64,000 bases of DNA from Corynebacterium crudilactis (GCF_001643015.1 NZ_CP015622.1:2928365-2992364); one strand, 5' to 3'. Shown: positions 7,509-16,563, counted from the first letter of the stretch. The notes: a model not told the origin generated them from the letters alone. Made by a program: numbers and translations.

Positions 7509-9041
7509 TTAGCCACGTGCCATATCTACAAAACGTGAATAGTGCAGCTGGTGTGCAACCTGAACAGTATCGATAGGGCCACCACGGTGCTTAGCCAAAA
7601 TAATGTCAGCTTCGCCTGCACGCTCATCATCTTTATCCTGGGAGTCAGGACGGTACAAGAGCATAACAATATCGGCATCCTGCTCTAGCGAACCAGATTC
7701 ACGAAGGTCAGCCAGCTGAGGCCTTTTATCTGTACGTGCTTCTGGACCACGGTTAAGCTGAGAAATCGCAATCAAAGGAACATCAAGCTCCTTGGCCAAC
7801 AGCTTGAGCTGACGCGAGAACTCAGAAACTTCCTGCTGACGGGATTCCACACGCTTGCCAGAGCTCATCAGCTGCAGGTAGTCCACAACGATCATCTTCA
7901 GATCATGCTTTTGCTTCAGCTTGCGCGCCTTGGAGCGGATTTCCATCATGGTGAGGTTTGCGGAGTCATCGATAAACAAAGGAGCCTGAGCTACCTTGTC
8001 TAGCTTTTGCACCATCTTCTCCCACGCATTTTCATCCATCTTGCCGCCGCGCATATCAGCCAACCGAATTTCAGTCTCTGCAGAGAGCAAACGCATCACG
8101 ATCTCTGACTTGGACATTTCCAAGGAGAAGATTACTGACGCCATGTTGTGCCTGATAGATGCCGAGCGCATGAAGTCCAACGCAATAGTGGATTTACCCA
8201 CACCTGGACGCGCCGCCACAATAATCATTTGGCCGCCACGAAGGCCGTTGGTGAGATCATCAAGATCTTTAAAGCCGGTAGGAATACCTGCTGCGATGCC
8301 ACCCTCATTGAGCATCTCAAGCTCTGCCATGGTTTCATCTAGCACATCAGCAAGGACAGAATAGTCTTCGCTTTGATTCTTCTGGGAAACCGCAAAGACT
8401 TCCTGCTGCGCGCGGTCAATGACCGCGTCAATCTCTGCGCCTTCGTCGCCCTCATAGCCAAGCTGAACCACCCGGGTGCCGGCGTCGACAAGTCTGCGCA
8501 GTACTGCTTTTTCCGACACGATTTCCGCGTAGTAGCGAGCATTGGCAGCTGTGGGGACAGACTGGATGAGATCATGCAGATAAGCGCCACCGCCAACACG
8601 ATCAAGATCATTAGTGCGATCAAGTCGGCCAGAAACAATAACTGGGTCAATATCCCGGTTATCACTGAACAAATCAATGATCGCCTGGAAAATCAGCTGG
8701 TGAGAAGGTCGGTAGAAATCATCTGGGGTAAGGATCTCCAGAATATCGATCACAGTTACCGGGCTGAGCAACATAGCACCCAAAACACCCATCTCTGCGT
8801 CGTTGTCATAAGGAGGTGAGCGGAAATCACGGTATTCCCTGGACTCGTCCTTACGACCCTTTTTCTTCTTGAAACCTTCGGAATCTCCACCTCTACGCGC
8901 ATCAAAAGCTTTGGCCGGGGAGAAATCTTCAAATGCCGGAGCTGGGGCGCCTAAGTGCGCTTCATCAGCAAAGGAATCTCCCGGTTCCTGCGAAGGCACG
9001 TAGTCATCATCAAAACTTGCGGCTTGTGTATCTGTAGCCAT
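7509..9041 (-). CDS. dnaB: replicative DNA helicase DnaB
   Basis: A 510-aa hexameric 5'-3' helicase of the replication fork. After a corynebacterial N-terminal extension of about 70 polar residues come the DnaB N-terminal domain (PPYDNDAEMGVLGAML) and the RecA-like core. The core has Walker A ARPGVGKST near residue 280, Walker B-type LKMIVVDYLQLM, and the C-terminal motif LRESGSLEQDADIVMLLYRP. No intein is present, unlike some mycobacterial dnaB genes. Its promoter must lie in the 9042–9557 gap, which is packed with DnaA boxes, so DnaA may influence dnaB transcription. Confidence 0.97.
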   Translation of the reverse strand: MATDTQAASFDDDYVPSQEPGDSFADEAHLGAPAPAFEDFSPAKAFDARRGGDSEGFKKKKGRKDESREYRDFRSPPYDNDAEMGVLGAMLLSPVTVIDILEILTPDDFYRPSHQLIFQAIIDLFSDNRDIDPVIVSGRLDRTNDLDRVGGGAYLHDLIQSVPTAANARYYAEIVSEKAVLRRLVDAGTRVVQLGYEGDEGAEIDAVIDRAQQEVFAVSQKNQSEDYSVLADVLDETMAELEMLNEGGIAAGIPTGFKDLDDLTNGLRGGQMIIVAARPGVGKSTIALDFMRSASIRHNMASVIFSLEMSKSEIVMRLLSAETEIRLADMRGGKMDENAWEKMVQKLDKVAQAPLFIDDSANLTMMEIRSKARKLKQKHDLKMIVVDYLQLMSSGKRVESRQQEVSEFSRQLKLLAKELDVPLIAISQLNRGPEARTDKRPQLADLRESGSLEQDADIVMLLYRPDSQDKDDERAGEADIILAKHRGGPIDTVQVAHQLHYSRFVDMARG

Positions 9042-9255
9042 TCTCTCAATCTCCCCAATCTCGTTCTAGATCCACTCTAGTTCCTTAAAGCGATAAATCT
9101 ATAGGCACAAAAACTCATTCCCCACACCATGTGATGTCAGACTCTCATCCGGTATAAAAATAAGGTTCTTCTCCAAAAACAATTCACAACCAACCAGGTT
9201 AACAACTGAAATTACTCACAGTTTTTGAAAGTTGCACACAATTGCACCCCACACC

Positions 9256-9477
9256 TGTGGATAACTTGTGGACAACTCCCCTGCAAACCTCCCAAGATCA
9301 GCTATACCAGCAGGTCACAGCGGTGTGTCCCCCTGTGGATAACCTCGAACAATCCGTGGATAACTATTCCTACCTGCGGTTTTACTATCTCTAATCTGGT
9401 CGCATAGCACTTAAGCAGGGGTTATACGGTGTGCTAACGCCAGGTTAACTATCCACAATTTTCCACAGTTATCCACA
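9256..9477. promoter_or_regulatory. cluster of at least six DnaA-box-like 9-mers upstream of dnaB
   Basis: TTATCCACA occurs perfectly at 9256–9264 and 9334–9342 (minus orientation) and at 9469–9477 (plus orientation). Near matches are at 9267–9275 (TTGTCCACA), 9355–9363 (TTATCCACG), 9449–9457 (CTATCCACA) and 9459–9467 (TTTTCCACA, which fits TTWTNCACA). The left four point one way and the right three the other. The cluster fills most of the gap between dnaB and the rplI terminator, which otherwise holds no gene. The open frame across 9225–9407 merely translates the repeats. DnaA binding is inferred; the chromosomal oriC is expected at dnaA, not here. Confidence 0.75.
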
Positions 9478-9557
9478 GGCCTGGGATAACTTCCCACAGG
9501 GCTATATTTTCACCCTTTAGCGCTTGCGTAAACAGCAAAATATGTTAGATAAAAATA

Positions 9558-9594
9558 CTTCAACCCCACTCCTGCTGTTGGAGTGGGGTTGAAG
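9558..9594 (-). terminator. terminator of the rpsF-ssb-rplI operon
   Basis: Perfect 15-base stem, 9558–9572 (CTTCAACCCCACTCC) with 9580–9594, followed on the minus strand by a U-rich tract. It lies 70 bases after the rplI stop. Confidence 0.85.
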
Positions 9595-9663
9595 AATGCT
9601 GTTGTCGTTGGGTGATTTAACCTCATCTGTGGGTAAATCACCGCCGTCGCATGCGCGTTGTCG

Positions 9664-10116
9664 TTACGCTGCGACGACCTCAAACTTCACGCGGGAAACA
9701 AGTCCGTCGGTGAGTTTTGCTTCTACCTGGTACTTACCGGTGGTCTTAACCAGGTTCTTCGGGAGAACAATGGCACGCTTGTCCAGGTTCGGGCCGCCGG
9801 CGGTCTTGACTGCAGCGACGATGTCGTCAGTCTTAACAGAGCCGAACAGTTTTCCGCTCTCGGAAGTGCGGACTGCAACGGTAACACCTTCAAGTGTTTC
9901 CAGTGCTGCCTTTACTTCGCGAGCGTGGTCGAGGTCGCGAATTTCGCGAGCCTCCTGGGCACGCTTGATGCCTTCGATCTGCTTCTCAGCACCCGGGGTG
10001 GCAACGATGGCCAGGCCACGGGGGAGCAGCAGGTTACGTCCGTAGCCGTTCTTAACCTCTACGATGTCGCCAGCGACACCAAGGTTTTCAACGGCGGCGG
10101 TGAGGATCAGCTTCAT
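9664..10116 (-). CDS. rplI: 50S ribosomal protein L9
   Basis: A 150-aa L9 with the N-terminal RNA-binding domain (MKLILTAAVENLGVAGDIVEVKNGYGRN in outline, the family signature GYGRNLLLPRGLA), a connecting helix and the C-terminal domain. It is the last gene of the rpsF-ssb-rplI unit, 54 bases after ssb. The rpsR (S18) gene that usually lies between ssb and rplI is absent here. Length is normal. Confidence 0.97.
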   Translation of the reverse strand: MKLILTAAVENLGVAGDIVEVKNGYGRNLLLPRGLAIVATPGAEKQIEGIKRAQEAREIRDLDHAREVKAALETLEGVTVAVRTSESGKLFGSVKTDDIVAAVKTAGGPNLDKRAIVLPKNLVKTTGKYQVEAKLTDGLVSRVKFEVVAA

Positions 10117-10170
10117 GATCCCTGCCTTTCGTGGTTTTTGAGTGTTTGTGAATTTTGGAAAAGAAAAGTT

Positions 10171-10839
10171 TTAGAACGGTGGCTCATCGTCTGCGCCACC
10201 AAACCCGCCGGAGCCAGCAGGTGGTGCAGAATTCCAAGGATCATTATCTGGTGCAGCCTGTGGGCTGCCTCCGCCAAATCCACCTTGGTTGAAGTTGTTG
10301 CTCTGAGACTGGTTTTGGTTTCCACCAAATCCACCCTGGTTGCTGCTCTGGTTTCCACCGAAGCTGCCGCCAGCGTTCTGGCCTCCGAATCCACCTTGGT
10401 TGCTGTTTTGGTTTCCACCAAATCCGCCACCCTGGTTTCCGCCACCGAAGTTTCCACCGGAATTTCCACCACGCGGTGTGCGCTGAACATCTGCCTTAGC
10501 AAATGTCAAAGATGGTCCGACTTCATCCGCTTCGACCTCAAATACGCTGCGCTTCTCGCCCTCGCGGGTTTCATAGGAGCGCTGCTTGAGACGACCGGTG
10601 ACAATAACGCGCATACCCTTTGACAGGGATTCTGCAACGTTTTCAGCTGCCTGACGCCAAACGTTCACAGTAAGGAAAAGGGCTTCGCCATCTTCCCACT
10701 GGTTGGTTTGACGATTGAACGAGCGGGGAGTTGAAGCAATGCGAAAATTAGCCACTGCCGCACCCGATGGGGTGAAGCGAAGTTCCGGATCAGCAACAAT
10801 GTTGCCAACTACGGTGATATTGGTATCTCCGATTGCCAT
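10171..10839 (-). CDS. ssb: single-stranded DNA-binding protein
   Basis: A 222-aa SSB. Residues 1–110 form the OB fold (start [20 protein letters not shown], then [21 protein letters not shown]). From about 120 to 205 is a long linker of Gly, Asn, Gln and Phe with repeated GGFGGNQ units. The protein ends in the acidic tip DDEPPF that recruits partner proteins. The length exceeds E. coli SSB (178 aa) because of the linker. The repeats make this DNA prone to slippage, so linker length may vary between strains. Confidence 0.97.
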   Translation of the reverse strand: MAIGDTNITVVGNIVADPELRFTPSGAAVANFRIASTPRSFNRQTNQWEDGEALFLTVNVWRQAAENVAESLSKGMRVIVTGRLKQRSYETREGEKRSVFEVEADEVGPSLTFAKADVQRTPRGGNSGGNFGGGNQGGGFGGNQNSNQGGFGGQNAGGSFGGNQSSNQGGFGGNQNQSQSNNFNQGGFGGGSPQAAPDNDPWNSAPPAGSGGFGGADDEPPF

Positions 10840-10875
10840 GTTTCTTCAACTACCTCTCTAGAGCCTAAAAGTTCT

Positions 10876-11163
10876 TTACTTGTCGAGTCGCAGAACCTTG
10901 GTGCGCATGACACCATCATTCAGGTTCAGAACACGATCAAGTTCGAGCACAGTTGCGGACTCGCACTTGAGATCGACGACGGCGTAAACGCCCTCTTCCT
11001 TCTTGTTGATTGGGTATGCAAGACGGCGCTTGCCCCAAACATCAACCTTCACAACGTCACCCTTGTCCTTGCGGACAACCTCGAGGAATTTATCCAGGGA
11101 CGGGGCAACAGTGCGCTCATCCTGGGAAGGATCGAGAATGATCATAAGTTCGTATTGACGCAC
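10876..11163 (-). CDS. rpsF: 30S ribosomal protein S6
   Basis: A 95-aa S6 starting (V/M)[18 protein letters not shown]. The GTG at 11163 is chosen because a strong AGGAGG lies 11 bases upstream; the upstream ATG codons overlap or touch that ribosome site. It is the first gene of the rpsF-ssb-rplI operon, 36 bases before ssb. S6 binds S18 in the small subunit platform. Two small hairpins precede the gene (11204–11248). Confidence 0.95.
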   Translation of the reverse strand: MRQYELMIILDPSQDERTVAPSLDKFLEVVRKDKGDVVKVDVWGKRRLAYPINKKEEGVYAVVDLKCESATVLELDRVLNLNDGVMRTKVLRLDK

Positions 11164-11203
11164 GGACCTCATCACCTCCTATGGTCTAGTAATTGTTTTT
11201 TCG

Positions 11204-11248
11204 GCCATGCCATTGTTGGCATAGCAGGAGGGTCGTTGCGTCAGCAAC
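11204..11248 (-). promoter_or_regulatory. rpsF leader with two hairpins
   Basis: Just upstream of rpsF the minus strand can form GTTGC-tgac-GCAAC (11235–11248) and a hairpin with ATGCCA/TGGCAT arms (11204–11225). rpsF leaders in many bacteria bind S6:S18 to feed back on expression. I cannot match that motif precisely, so this is a candidate regulatory leader only. Confidence 0.3.
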
Positions 11249-11291
11249 CTATTCAAGGTACACCAAACGCGCGGAAATGTCGAGTTCTGAT

Positions 11292-11435
11292 TTATGCGTT
11301 TTCGTTTATTGTGCCCGCATGCAAATTATGCTCCGGCTTCAACGCACTCGCCTCGGTGCTGGAGATGCTTGCCAATGTCAACGCTGAAACTGCCAGCATG
11401 CCTACAAAGGTGGTTGAATTTTTCGACTTTTTCAT
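11292..11435 (-). CDS. very small secreted peptide, 47 aa
   Basis: A 48-codon frame starting MKKSKNSTTFVGMLAV. It has the three parts of a Sec signal peptide: basic start KKSK, hydrophobic core TFVGMLAVSALTLASIS, and cleavage-like end STEASA followed by Leu. Cleavage after Ala31 would release a 16-residue peptide beginning LKPEHNLHAG. A purine-rich AGG lies 6–8 bases before the ATG. It lies on the same strand between a small membrane protein gene and rpsF, with no terminator visible on either side. I do not recognise a family. Lack of homologue data and small size limit confidence. Confidence 0.5.
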   Translation of the reverse strand: MKKSKNSTTFVGMLAVSALTLASISSTEASALKPEHNLHAGTINENA

Positions 11436-11519
11436 CCAGACACCTGCCTTTCTACCTCTTTTAACGCACAGCGTTTAGGGAAAGTTCCCGCAGGTAGAAG
11501 GAGGCGTCGACAAGCATTT

Positions 11520-11711
11520 TTATGCGGGCGTTGTGGCCCAGAAAACCGCAATTATTACTGGAATCACCGTGATCAGCACAAGTGAGATGCTGAAAAGCGA
11601 CCAAATCTGCCGGTTCGATTTTTTATACATGAAACTGGCAAACGCGCCGCCGAAAAATAGAAAACCTACAAAAACGCTCACCATTGTGACAAACAAAACT
11701 GTTGTGCTCAA
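11520..11711 (-). CDS. small two-helix membrane protein
   Basis: A 63-aa protein with two membrane segments: about residues 4–28 (VLFVTMVSVFVGFLFFGGAF) and 38–60 (SLFSISLVLITVIPVIIAVF), joined by the basic loop YKKSNRQ. The start follows the stop of the GT87 gene by one base, so the two are almost certainly translated from one message. The function is unknown. The tight coupling suggests a role with the glycosyltransferase or in its membrane placement. Confidence 0.7.
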   Translation of the reverse strand: MSTTVLFVTMVSVFVGFLFFGGAFASFMYKKSNRQIWSLFSISLVLITVIPVIIAVFWATTPA

Positions 11712-11712
11712 T

Positions 11713-13176
11713 TTACTTCCTTAAACGCTTTTCGACGCCCACCCGCACCGCAAACGGCCCGGCCAGGGGATCACGCCCAGCGTGCGCATCCAATACTGGA
11801 TCAGCGCATCGCCCCATCATTTGTCTGACTACTCCTACAATCATGACCACAATGAAGGCATCTCGAGAAATCACAATGAGATCCAGCATCCCATGGGGGA
11901 GCCCGTTATTTTCCGCCCCGAGCATATGCCACATCAAAATCGGCCACACCATGGCATCCACAACCATCCACGGAAACAGCACTTTCCACTGGGGAAATGC
12001 CAGTACAGCCAAAGGAACCAGCCACAAAGAATACTGTGGACTCCAGACTTTATTGAAAAGTAAAAACGCAGCCACAATTAAAAAAGCCAACTCAGCGACG
12101 CGGGGGGTGCGCTGGGCTTTGAGCCCCAAAACGAGAATGGCCAAACAAGCGCCACCAAACAATGCAAAACTCAACACATTAAGTGCAACCGGATCAGCCA
12201 AGTCCACCGGAAGATTACGATCAATCACCTGATAAATGGTGGTCCACTCAGCACCGCGTTCCCTGTTGAGACGCAAAAACTCATTCCATGCTTCTGGATA
12301 TGCGATCATCACTGGGATATTCACCACCAGCCAAGTCACTGCAGCCGTGGCAGCCATGACGATAAAAGGCTTAAAGGTTTTGTTCTTAATAGCCAAGACT
12401 AAATACGCGCCCAGCAAATATAGCGGCCACAATTTGAAAGCTGTACCAGAACCGATTAGCAGACCGGCCAGCAATGGGTTTCCCCGTTTCACAGCAAGCA
12501 TCGCAGCCACCACAGCAGCGATGGCAGGAGTATCCCAATTAGTAAAAGCATGGACAGCAACCAGGGGAGAAGCAGCAACCAGCACGGTATCCCACACTCG
12601 GTTTTCAGTTAGCTCCACCATCATGCGGATCACCATCACCCAAAAGAAACTCAAGGTGAGTGCTGTGACGATGAAATAAAAACCAGATTCAGGAAGCGTA
12701 TGAAACGGAATGGCATCTACAACCGGGTACAAGAACCTGGTGACCATGCCACAAACCCACTGAAAAATTCCACCCAGCACTGGATATTCCATATAGCGAG
12801 TGAGATCGCCCTCCTGCCAGGAAAAGGCATAAGGAAAACCTGGAGCATTAATTCCGCGGCCCCCGTACAGCGGAACAATGTCGTTATAACAAGCTGAAGT
12901 GTATTGCCGGTTTCCAGACCAGTTGAGCGAAACCAGGCCTTCTGCACTTCGTGTTCCTTGAATACAATTCGCCTTAGTCAAAAAACCGACAGCCAAAAAA
13001 GCCAAAGATGTAGCAATCAATACCCGGAGGGGAGTCCAAAACCGCTGCGTCCCCACTTGTGCAAAACGACCGAACCGACCACCGATGGCATCAATGAAGT
13101 CTCGTGCTACTGGCTCACTATCACCAGGCGATACGCGGCTTACCTTGTGCTGGTCCATTTTCTGGTCCATCATCAT
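11713..13176 (-). CDS. GT87-family polyprenyl-phosphate-dependent mannosyltransferase-like membrane protein
   Basis: A 487-aa polytopic membrane protein with about ten helices and a cytoplasmic N-terminus of about 45 residues. It looks like the GT-C/DUF2029 (GT87) family: short extracytoplasmic loops with aromatic and acidic residues, FTNWDTPAIAAV in an early loop, and GSGTAFKLWPLYLLGAYLV. Its place directly after a class A PBP and before rpsF mirrors Mycobacterium tuberculosis Rv0050–Rv0053, where Rv0051 is the counterpart. It likely transfers a sugar from a polyprenyl carrier to an envelope glycan; acceptor and sugar are unknown. An AAGGAG site lies 10 bases before the first of three ATGs. 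Confidence 0.8.
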   Translation of the reverse strand: MMMDQKMDQHKVSRVSPGDSEPVARDFIDAIGGRFGRFAQVGTQRFWTPLRVLIATSLAFLAVGFLTKANCIQGTRSAEGLVSLNWSGNRQYTSACYNDIVPLYGGRGINAPGFPYAFSWQEGDLTRYMEYPVLGGIFQWVCGMVTRFLYPVVDAIPFHTLPESGFYFIVTALTLSFFWVMVIRMMVELTENRVWDTVLVAASPLVAVHAFTNWDTPAIAAVVAAMLAVKRGNPLLAGLLIGSGTAFKLWPLYLLGAYLVLAIKNKTFKPFIVMAATAAVTWLVVNIPVMIAYPEAWNEFLRLNRERGAEWTTIYQVIDRNLPVDLADPVALNVLSFALFGGACLAILVLGLKAQRTPRVAELAFLIVAAFLLFNKVWSPQYSLWLVPLAVLAFPQWKVLFPWMVVDAMVWPILMWHMLGAENNGLPHGMLDLIVISRDAFIVVMIVGVVRQMMGRCADPVLDAHAGRDPLAGPFAVRVGVEKRLRK

Positions 13177-13220
13177 CGGCGGTCGGCTCCTTAAGAAGTC
13201 TTTTAGGCTAGAACCAGATT

Positions 13221-15389
13221 TTAGCCGATTCCTAAGAGGTCACCTGGGATAGTCAATCCTGGCAGAATTTCTACCTGACCATTGTCTGCACCTTCGGCAG
13301 GAACATTGGGATCAACTACTGGAGGCTCAATTACTGCATTTGGATCTTCCACAGGTGTTTCCACCGCTGGGGCTTCCGCTTCATTACCACCAGTGCTTGG
13401 GGTCGGCGTCCACACGTATTCCGGAACAGGTGGGTTGCCGTAGCCCAAAGATGGAACGGTATCCCATGTTTCTAGAGGAGTTGTTTCCAACGCCTGATCC
13501 ATCGTTGCTTTCCAGATAGTGGCAGGGGAGTTGGAGCCGTACATATTGCCACCCCAAGTGTTGTACAGCGGAGTGTTATCAGAAGTACCTACCCAGACTG
13601 CGGTAGCTAGCTGCGGAGCAGCACCCAACATCCAAGCATCCTTGTTCGCACCAGTATCACCGAGCTGAGTGGTACCGGTCTTCGATGCAGAAACCTGCCC
13701 ATCGGCAAGAGCGTTGCCGTTGGAATAAGAAGCAACTGGTCCCATCGCCTTGAGAAGATTCAAAGCCACCTTTTCAGAAACTCGGCGCTCACCTTCGCCA
13801 TCTTCAAATTCATAAAGCACTTCGCCGCTGACGGTCTCAACCTTGGCCACAAAGTGTGGACGGTGCCAGATGCCCTCATTGGCAATTGTTGCCATTGCAG
13901 AAGCCATGTCCAAAGGACGGGACTCATACTGGCCCAAGATGATGCCCTCATAAGGGGTCTCACCGTTCTCGGTCAGAGTCTCTGGAATAGATGGCAAAGA
14001 CTTTGCGATACCCAATGAATGCGCCATATCTGCAGTGTCTTGGGAGCCGTTTTCCAGATCCTGCTGCAGACGAATGAAGCTGGTGTTGTAGGAGTGCAAC
14101 AGGGCCTGCTCGATAGAACAGGAACCACAACCAGTACCGCCAACATTTCCGATCCGCGCATCGCCAACAGTTACCGGCGCAGAACTATAAGGCTGTGACA
14201 GTGGAATACCTTGCTGCAGTGCAGCAGCTAGACCGAAAATCTTGAAAGTGGAACCAGTTTGGATTGGAGCATTTGCAAAGTCCCAACCAGTCGCATCTTC
14301 GCCACCGTAGTATGCACGCACTGCGCCGCTGTGTGGATCGATAGAAACGACAGCTGCACGGTTGTTCTCTGAAAGGGTCTCCAGTTGATCATGTACTGCA
14401 TCAACTGCGCCTTCCTGAGCATTCGGATCAATGGTTGTGGTGACCCTCAAACCACGGTTTTGCACATCTTCTTCGGTAATACCAATTTCTGATAGCTCAG
14501 CCATGACCTGGTTCTTGATCAAGCCATTGGTTCCGGTTGCTTCTGTATAAGCACGGTTGTTGGCTGGATCAGTGGTTTCTGGGTACGTAGCTGTTGCTCG
14601 TTCTTCCGCAGTAATCGCACCAGTTTCCACCATGCCGTCCATGACATAGCTCCACCGCGATTCAGCCTCAACTGGGTTTACCCACGGATCAAGCTGGCTT
14701 GGGCGCTGAATGCTGGCTGCCAAAAGAGCACCTTCTGCAGCGGAGAGATCTTCAACTGGCTTGTCAAAGAATGCATGCGCTGCAGCCTGAACACCATAGG
14801 CGTTTCGGCCGAAGTACACAGTGTTGAGGTATGCCTCAAGGACTTCGTCCTTAGACCATTCATTGGCCATCTTTGCGGAATAGACCAACTCCTTAGCCTT
14901 ACGGATAAGCGAACGTTCATCGCCCACCACAGCCTTTTTGACATACTGCTGTGTAATCGTAGAACCACCACCAGCTGATGGGTTGCCCGTGATCACGCCA
15001 AGGGCTGCACGCGCATAACCAGAGATGGAGAAACCTGGGTTGGTGTAAAACTCTCGGTCTTCCGCAGCCAAAACAGCATTGCTCACGGTGTCAGGAACCT
15101 GATCAATCGTTACCATCTGGCGGTTACCTTCTGGCGGAACGATTCGTGCCAGTTCGGTCTCACCATCGGAAGCATAAATTTGCGAAACCTGTGGTGATAC
15201 CAGTTCTTCAGGCTCCGGAACATCCACCACGATGTACGCGCCCATGAAAACTATTGCAGGAATCAAAATGGCCGCAGCAATAACACCAATGATGGAGTTT
15301 CGTACTGCATGGCCCTTAGTATCTTTAGCGCCTTTTAGACGCCTTTTGCCACTGCTCTTTTTAGCAGAAGAATTATTAGTATTCGTCAA
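13221..15389 (-). CDS. bifunctional class A penicillin-binding protein (PBP1-type, ponA1 orthologue)
   Basis: A 722-aa peptidoglycan synthase. It has a basic cytoplasmic tail, one membrane anchor at about 30–55, and a GT51 glycosyltransferase domain with AAEDREFY near residue 110 and ELVYSAKMANEWSKDEVLEAY. The transpeptidase has active-site TGSTFK near residue 380, SYNTS in the SxN position, and KTGTTQ near 570. A Pro/Glu/Val-rich tail of about 90 residues follows. The order PBP–GT87–rpsF–ssb–rplI–dnaB is conserved across Actinobacteria. It matches the gene called mrcB or ponA in C. glutamicum. Confidence 0.93.
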   Translation of the reverse strand: MTNTNNSSAKKSSGKRRLKGAKDTKGHAVRNSIIGVIAAAILIPAIVFMGAYIVVDVPEPEELVSPQVSQIYASDGETELARIVPPEGNRQMVTIDQVPDTVSNAVLAAEDREFYTNPGFSISGYARAALGVITGNPSAGGGSTITQQYVKKAVVGDERSLIRKAKELVYSAKMANEWSKDEVLEAYLNTVYFGRNAYGVQAAAHAFFDKPVEDLSAAEGALLAASIQRPSQLDPWVNPVEAESRWSYVMDGMVETGAITAEERATATYPETTDPANNRAYTEATGTNGLIKNQVMAELSEIGITEEDVQNRGLRVTTTIDPNAQEGAVDAVHDQLETLSENNRAAVVSIDPHSGAVRAYYGGEDATGWDFANAPIQTGSTFKIFGLAAALQQGIPLSQPYSSAPVTVGDARIGNVGGTGCGSCSIEQALLHSYNTSFIRLQQDLENGSQDTADMAHSLGIAKSLPSIPETLTENGETPYEGIILGQYESRPLDMASAMATIANEGIWHRPHFVAKVETVSGEVLYEFEDGEGERRVSEKVALNLLKAMGPVASYSNGNALADGQVSASKTGTTQLGDTGANKDAWMLGAAPQLATAVWVGTSDNTPLYNTWGGNMYGSNSPATIWKATMDQALETTPLETWDTVPSLGYGNPPVPEYVWTPTPSTGGNEAEAPAVETPVEDPNAVIEPPVVDPNVPAEGADNGQVEILPGLTIPGDLLGIG

Positions 15390-15480
15390 CTGGTGTATCC
15401 GTTCAATCAGATTTGGTTCTTATCTGAAGCTTGTGCTGTAGAGAATACTGTGCCCAAGCCTTTTCATCTGAATCTGAGAA

Positions 15481-15843
15481 TCAGCTGGCCGTCGCGGTTT
15501 CTGCCTTAAGCAGGTGATTCCACTTACAGACAGGACAAACTTCAACTGTATGCACCGTCGCTTGCCTCCCATTTTTTAACAACTGCTCAATTTCTTCTTC
15601 ACGGCGGGCTGATCCCGCAGCTTTACCGATTTCATCGCCATAAACCCACAGCACCACACGCAAATCCTCGCTGCCACAAATCGGACAAGGATAATCTGTC
15701 AAGTCTCCGTGATATTTGCTCGCAGTGACCAAGATGAACTCGGCATCACAAATTGCGTCTTTTTGCACCAACCCCGCCCGAAACTGACGGAGTGTCTGCC
15801 TACGAGCTAGTTGGTGACTGATCTCATTTTGATATTGCACCAC
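15481..15843 (-). CDS. DUF5318-family zinc-ribbon-like protein
   Basis: A 120-aa cytoplasmic protein with two cysteine pairs, PCPICGSEDL and EVCPVCKWNHL, that would form a zinc ribbon, separated by a charged helical segment (ARREEEIEQLLKNG). This is the actinobacterial DUF5318 family, whose M. tuberculosis member Rv0049 sits next to ponA1, as here. The molecular function is not known; the conserved neighbourhood suggests a link to envelope growth or the translation/replication block. Confidence 0.8.
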   Translation of the reverse strand: MVQYQNEISHQLARRQTLRQFRAGLVQKDAICDAEFILVTASKYHGDLTDYPCPICGSEDLRVVLWVYGDEIGKAAGSARREEEIEQLLKNGRQATVHTVEVCPVCKWNHLLKAETATAS

Positions 15844-16071
15844 GATAAAAAGTGTAGTCCTAAGCAGTCCAATATCATGCTCTTCTGAACGACTCAGTTA
15901 GAATTGTCTCTAACCATAAAATCGTGGATGTGGCAGGAAAGTTACTTCCGCCCCCATTTAAGGCCTAAATTACATAAGCGTAAGTTGTTGTTTTTCTGTG
16001 TGAATTATTAATTTTCCCGTGGATAGGTTCCCCAACGGAAATTAATCTGCAATCCCGCTATGCTTGCAGAC

Positions 16072-16533
16072 ATGCCTAATGTAAACGCCGAGGAGTTGGC
16101 AGTCCGCGTGCGACCCGCGCTGACTAAACTTTACGTTCTTTATTTCCGCCGCTCCGCGAATTCTGATCTTTCGGGTCCACAGCTCACTATTTTGAGCCGC
16201 CTGGAAGAAAACGGCCCTTCCCGCATCAGCCGTATCGCTGAACTCGAAGATATTCGTATGCCTACCGCTTCCAATGCACTCCACCAGCTGGAACAGTTGA
16301 ATCTGGTTGAGCGTATTCGAGATACCAAGGATCGTCGTGGTGTGCAGGTTCAGCTCACCGATCATGGCCGCGAAGAGCTTGAGCGTGTCAATCACGAACG
16401 AAACGCTGAAATGGCGCGAGTTCTTGAAATGCTGCCTCCTGAGAAGCTGGCACGCACCGAAGAGCTAGTTGACATTATTACTGAACTAGCAGAGGTGTAC
16501 GGTAACTGGAAAGAAACCGACAGCGGTTCTTAA
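16072..16533 (+). CDS. malR: MarR-family regulator MalR
   Basis: A 153-aa MarR-type winged-helix protein (start MPNVNAEELAVRVRPALTKL; recognition helix near MPTASNALHQLEQLNLV; wing DTKDRRGVQVQLTDHG). Its sequence and its position before a universal stress protein match MalR (Cg3315) of C. glutamicum, known as a repressor of the malic enzyme gene malE and a regulator of envelope stress genes. malE lies 12 kb away in this window. The ATG at 16072 is chosen over that at 16060 from memory of the family start; neither has a strong ribosome site. Confidence 0.82.
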   Translation: MPNVNAEELAVRVRPALTKLYVLYFRRSANSDLSGPQLTILSRLEENGPSRISRIAELEDIRMPTASNALHQLEQLNLVERIRDTKDRRGVQVQLTDHGREELERVNHERNAEMARVLEMLPPEKLARTEELVDIITELAEVYGNWKETDSGS

Positions 16534-16563
16534 TAGTTTTCTACATCTCAACACCGGAATTTG

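Noticed and set aside
9225..9407. 60-codon open frame in the dnaB–rplI gap
   Set aside because: It repeats Trp-Ile-Thr because it translates the TGTGGATAAC repeats; the DnaA-box reading explains the sequence better.
9256..9477. Reading the DnaA-box cluster as the chromosomal origin
   Set aside because: No dnaA or dnaN gene is adjacent, and the C. glutamicum origin is known to lie at dnaA; only a DnaA-binding locus is claimed.
9658..10623. 321-codon open frame on the plus strand
   Set aside because: It is antisense to rplI and ssb; its Ser/Thr/Val-rich repeats mirror the Gly-rich SSB linker.
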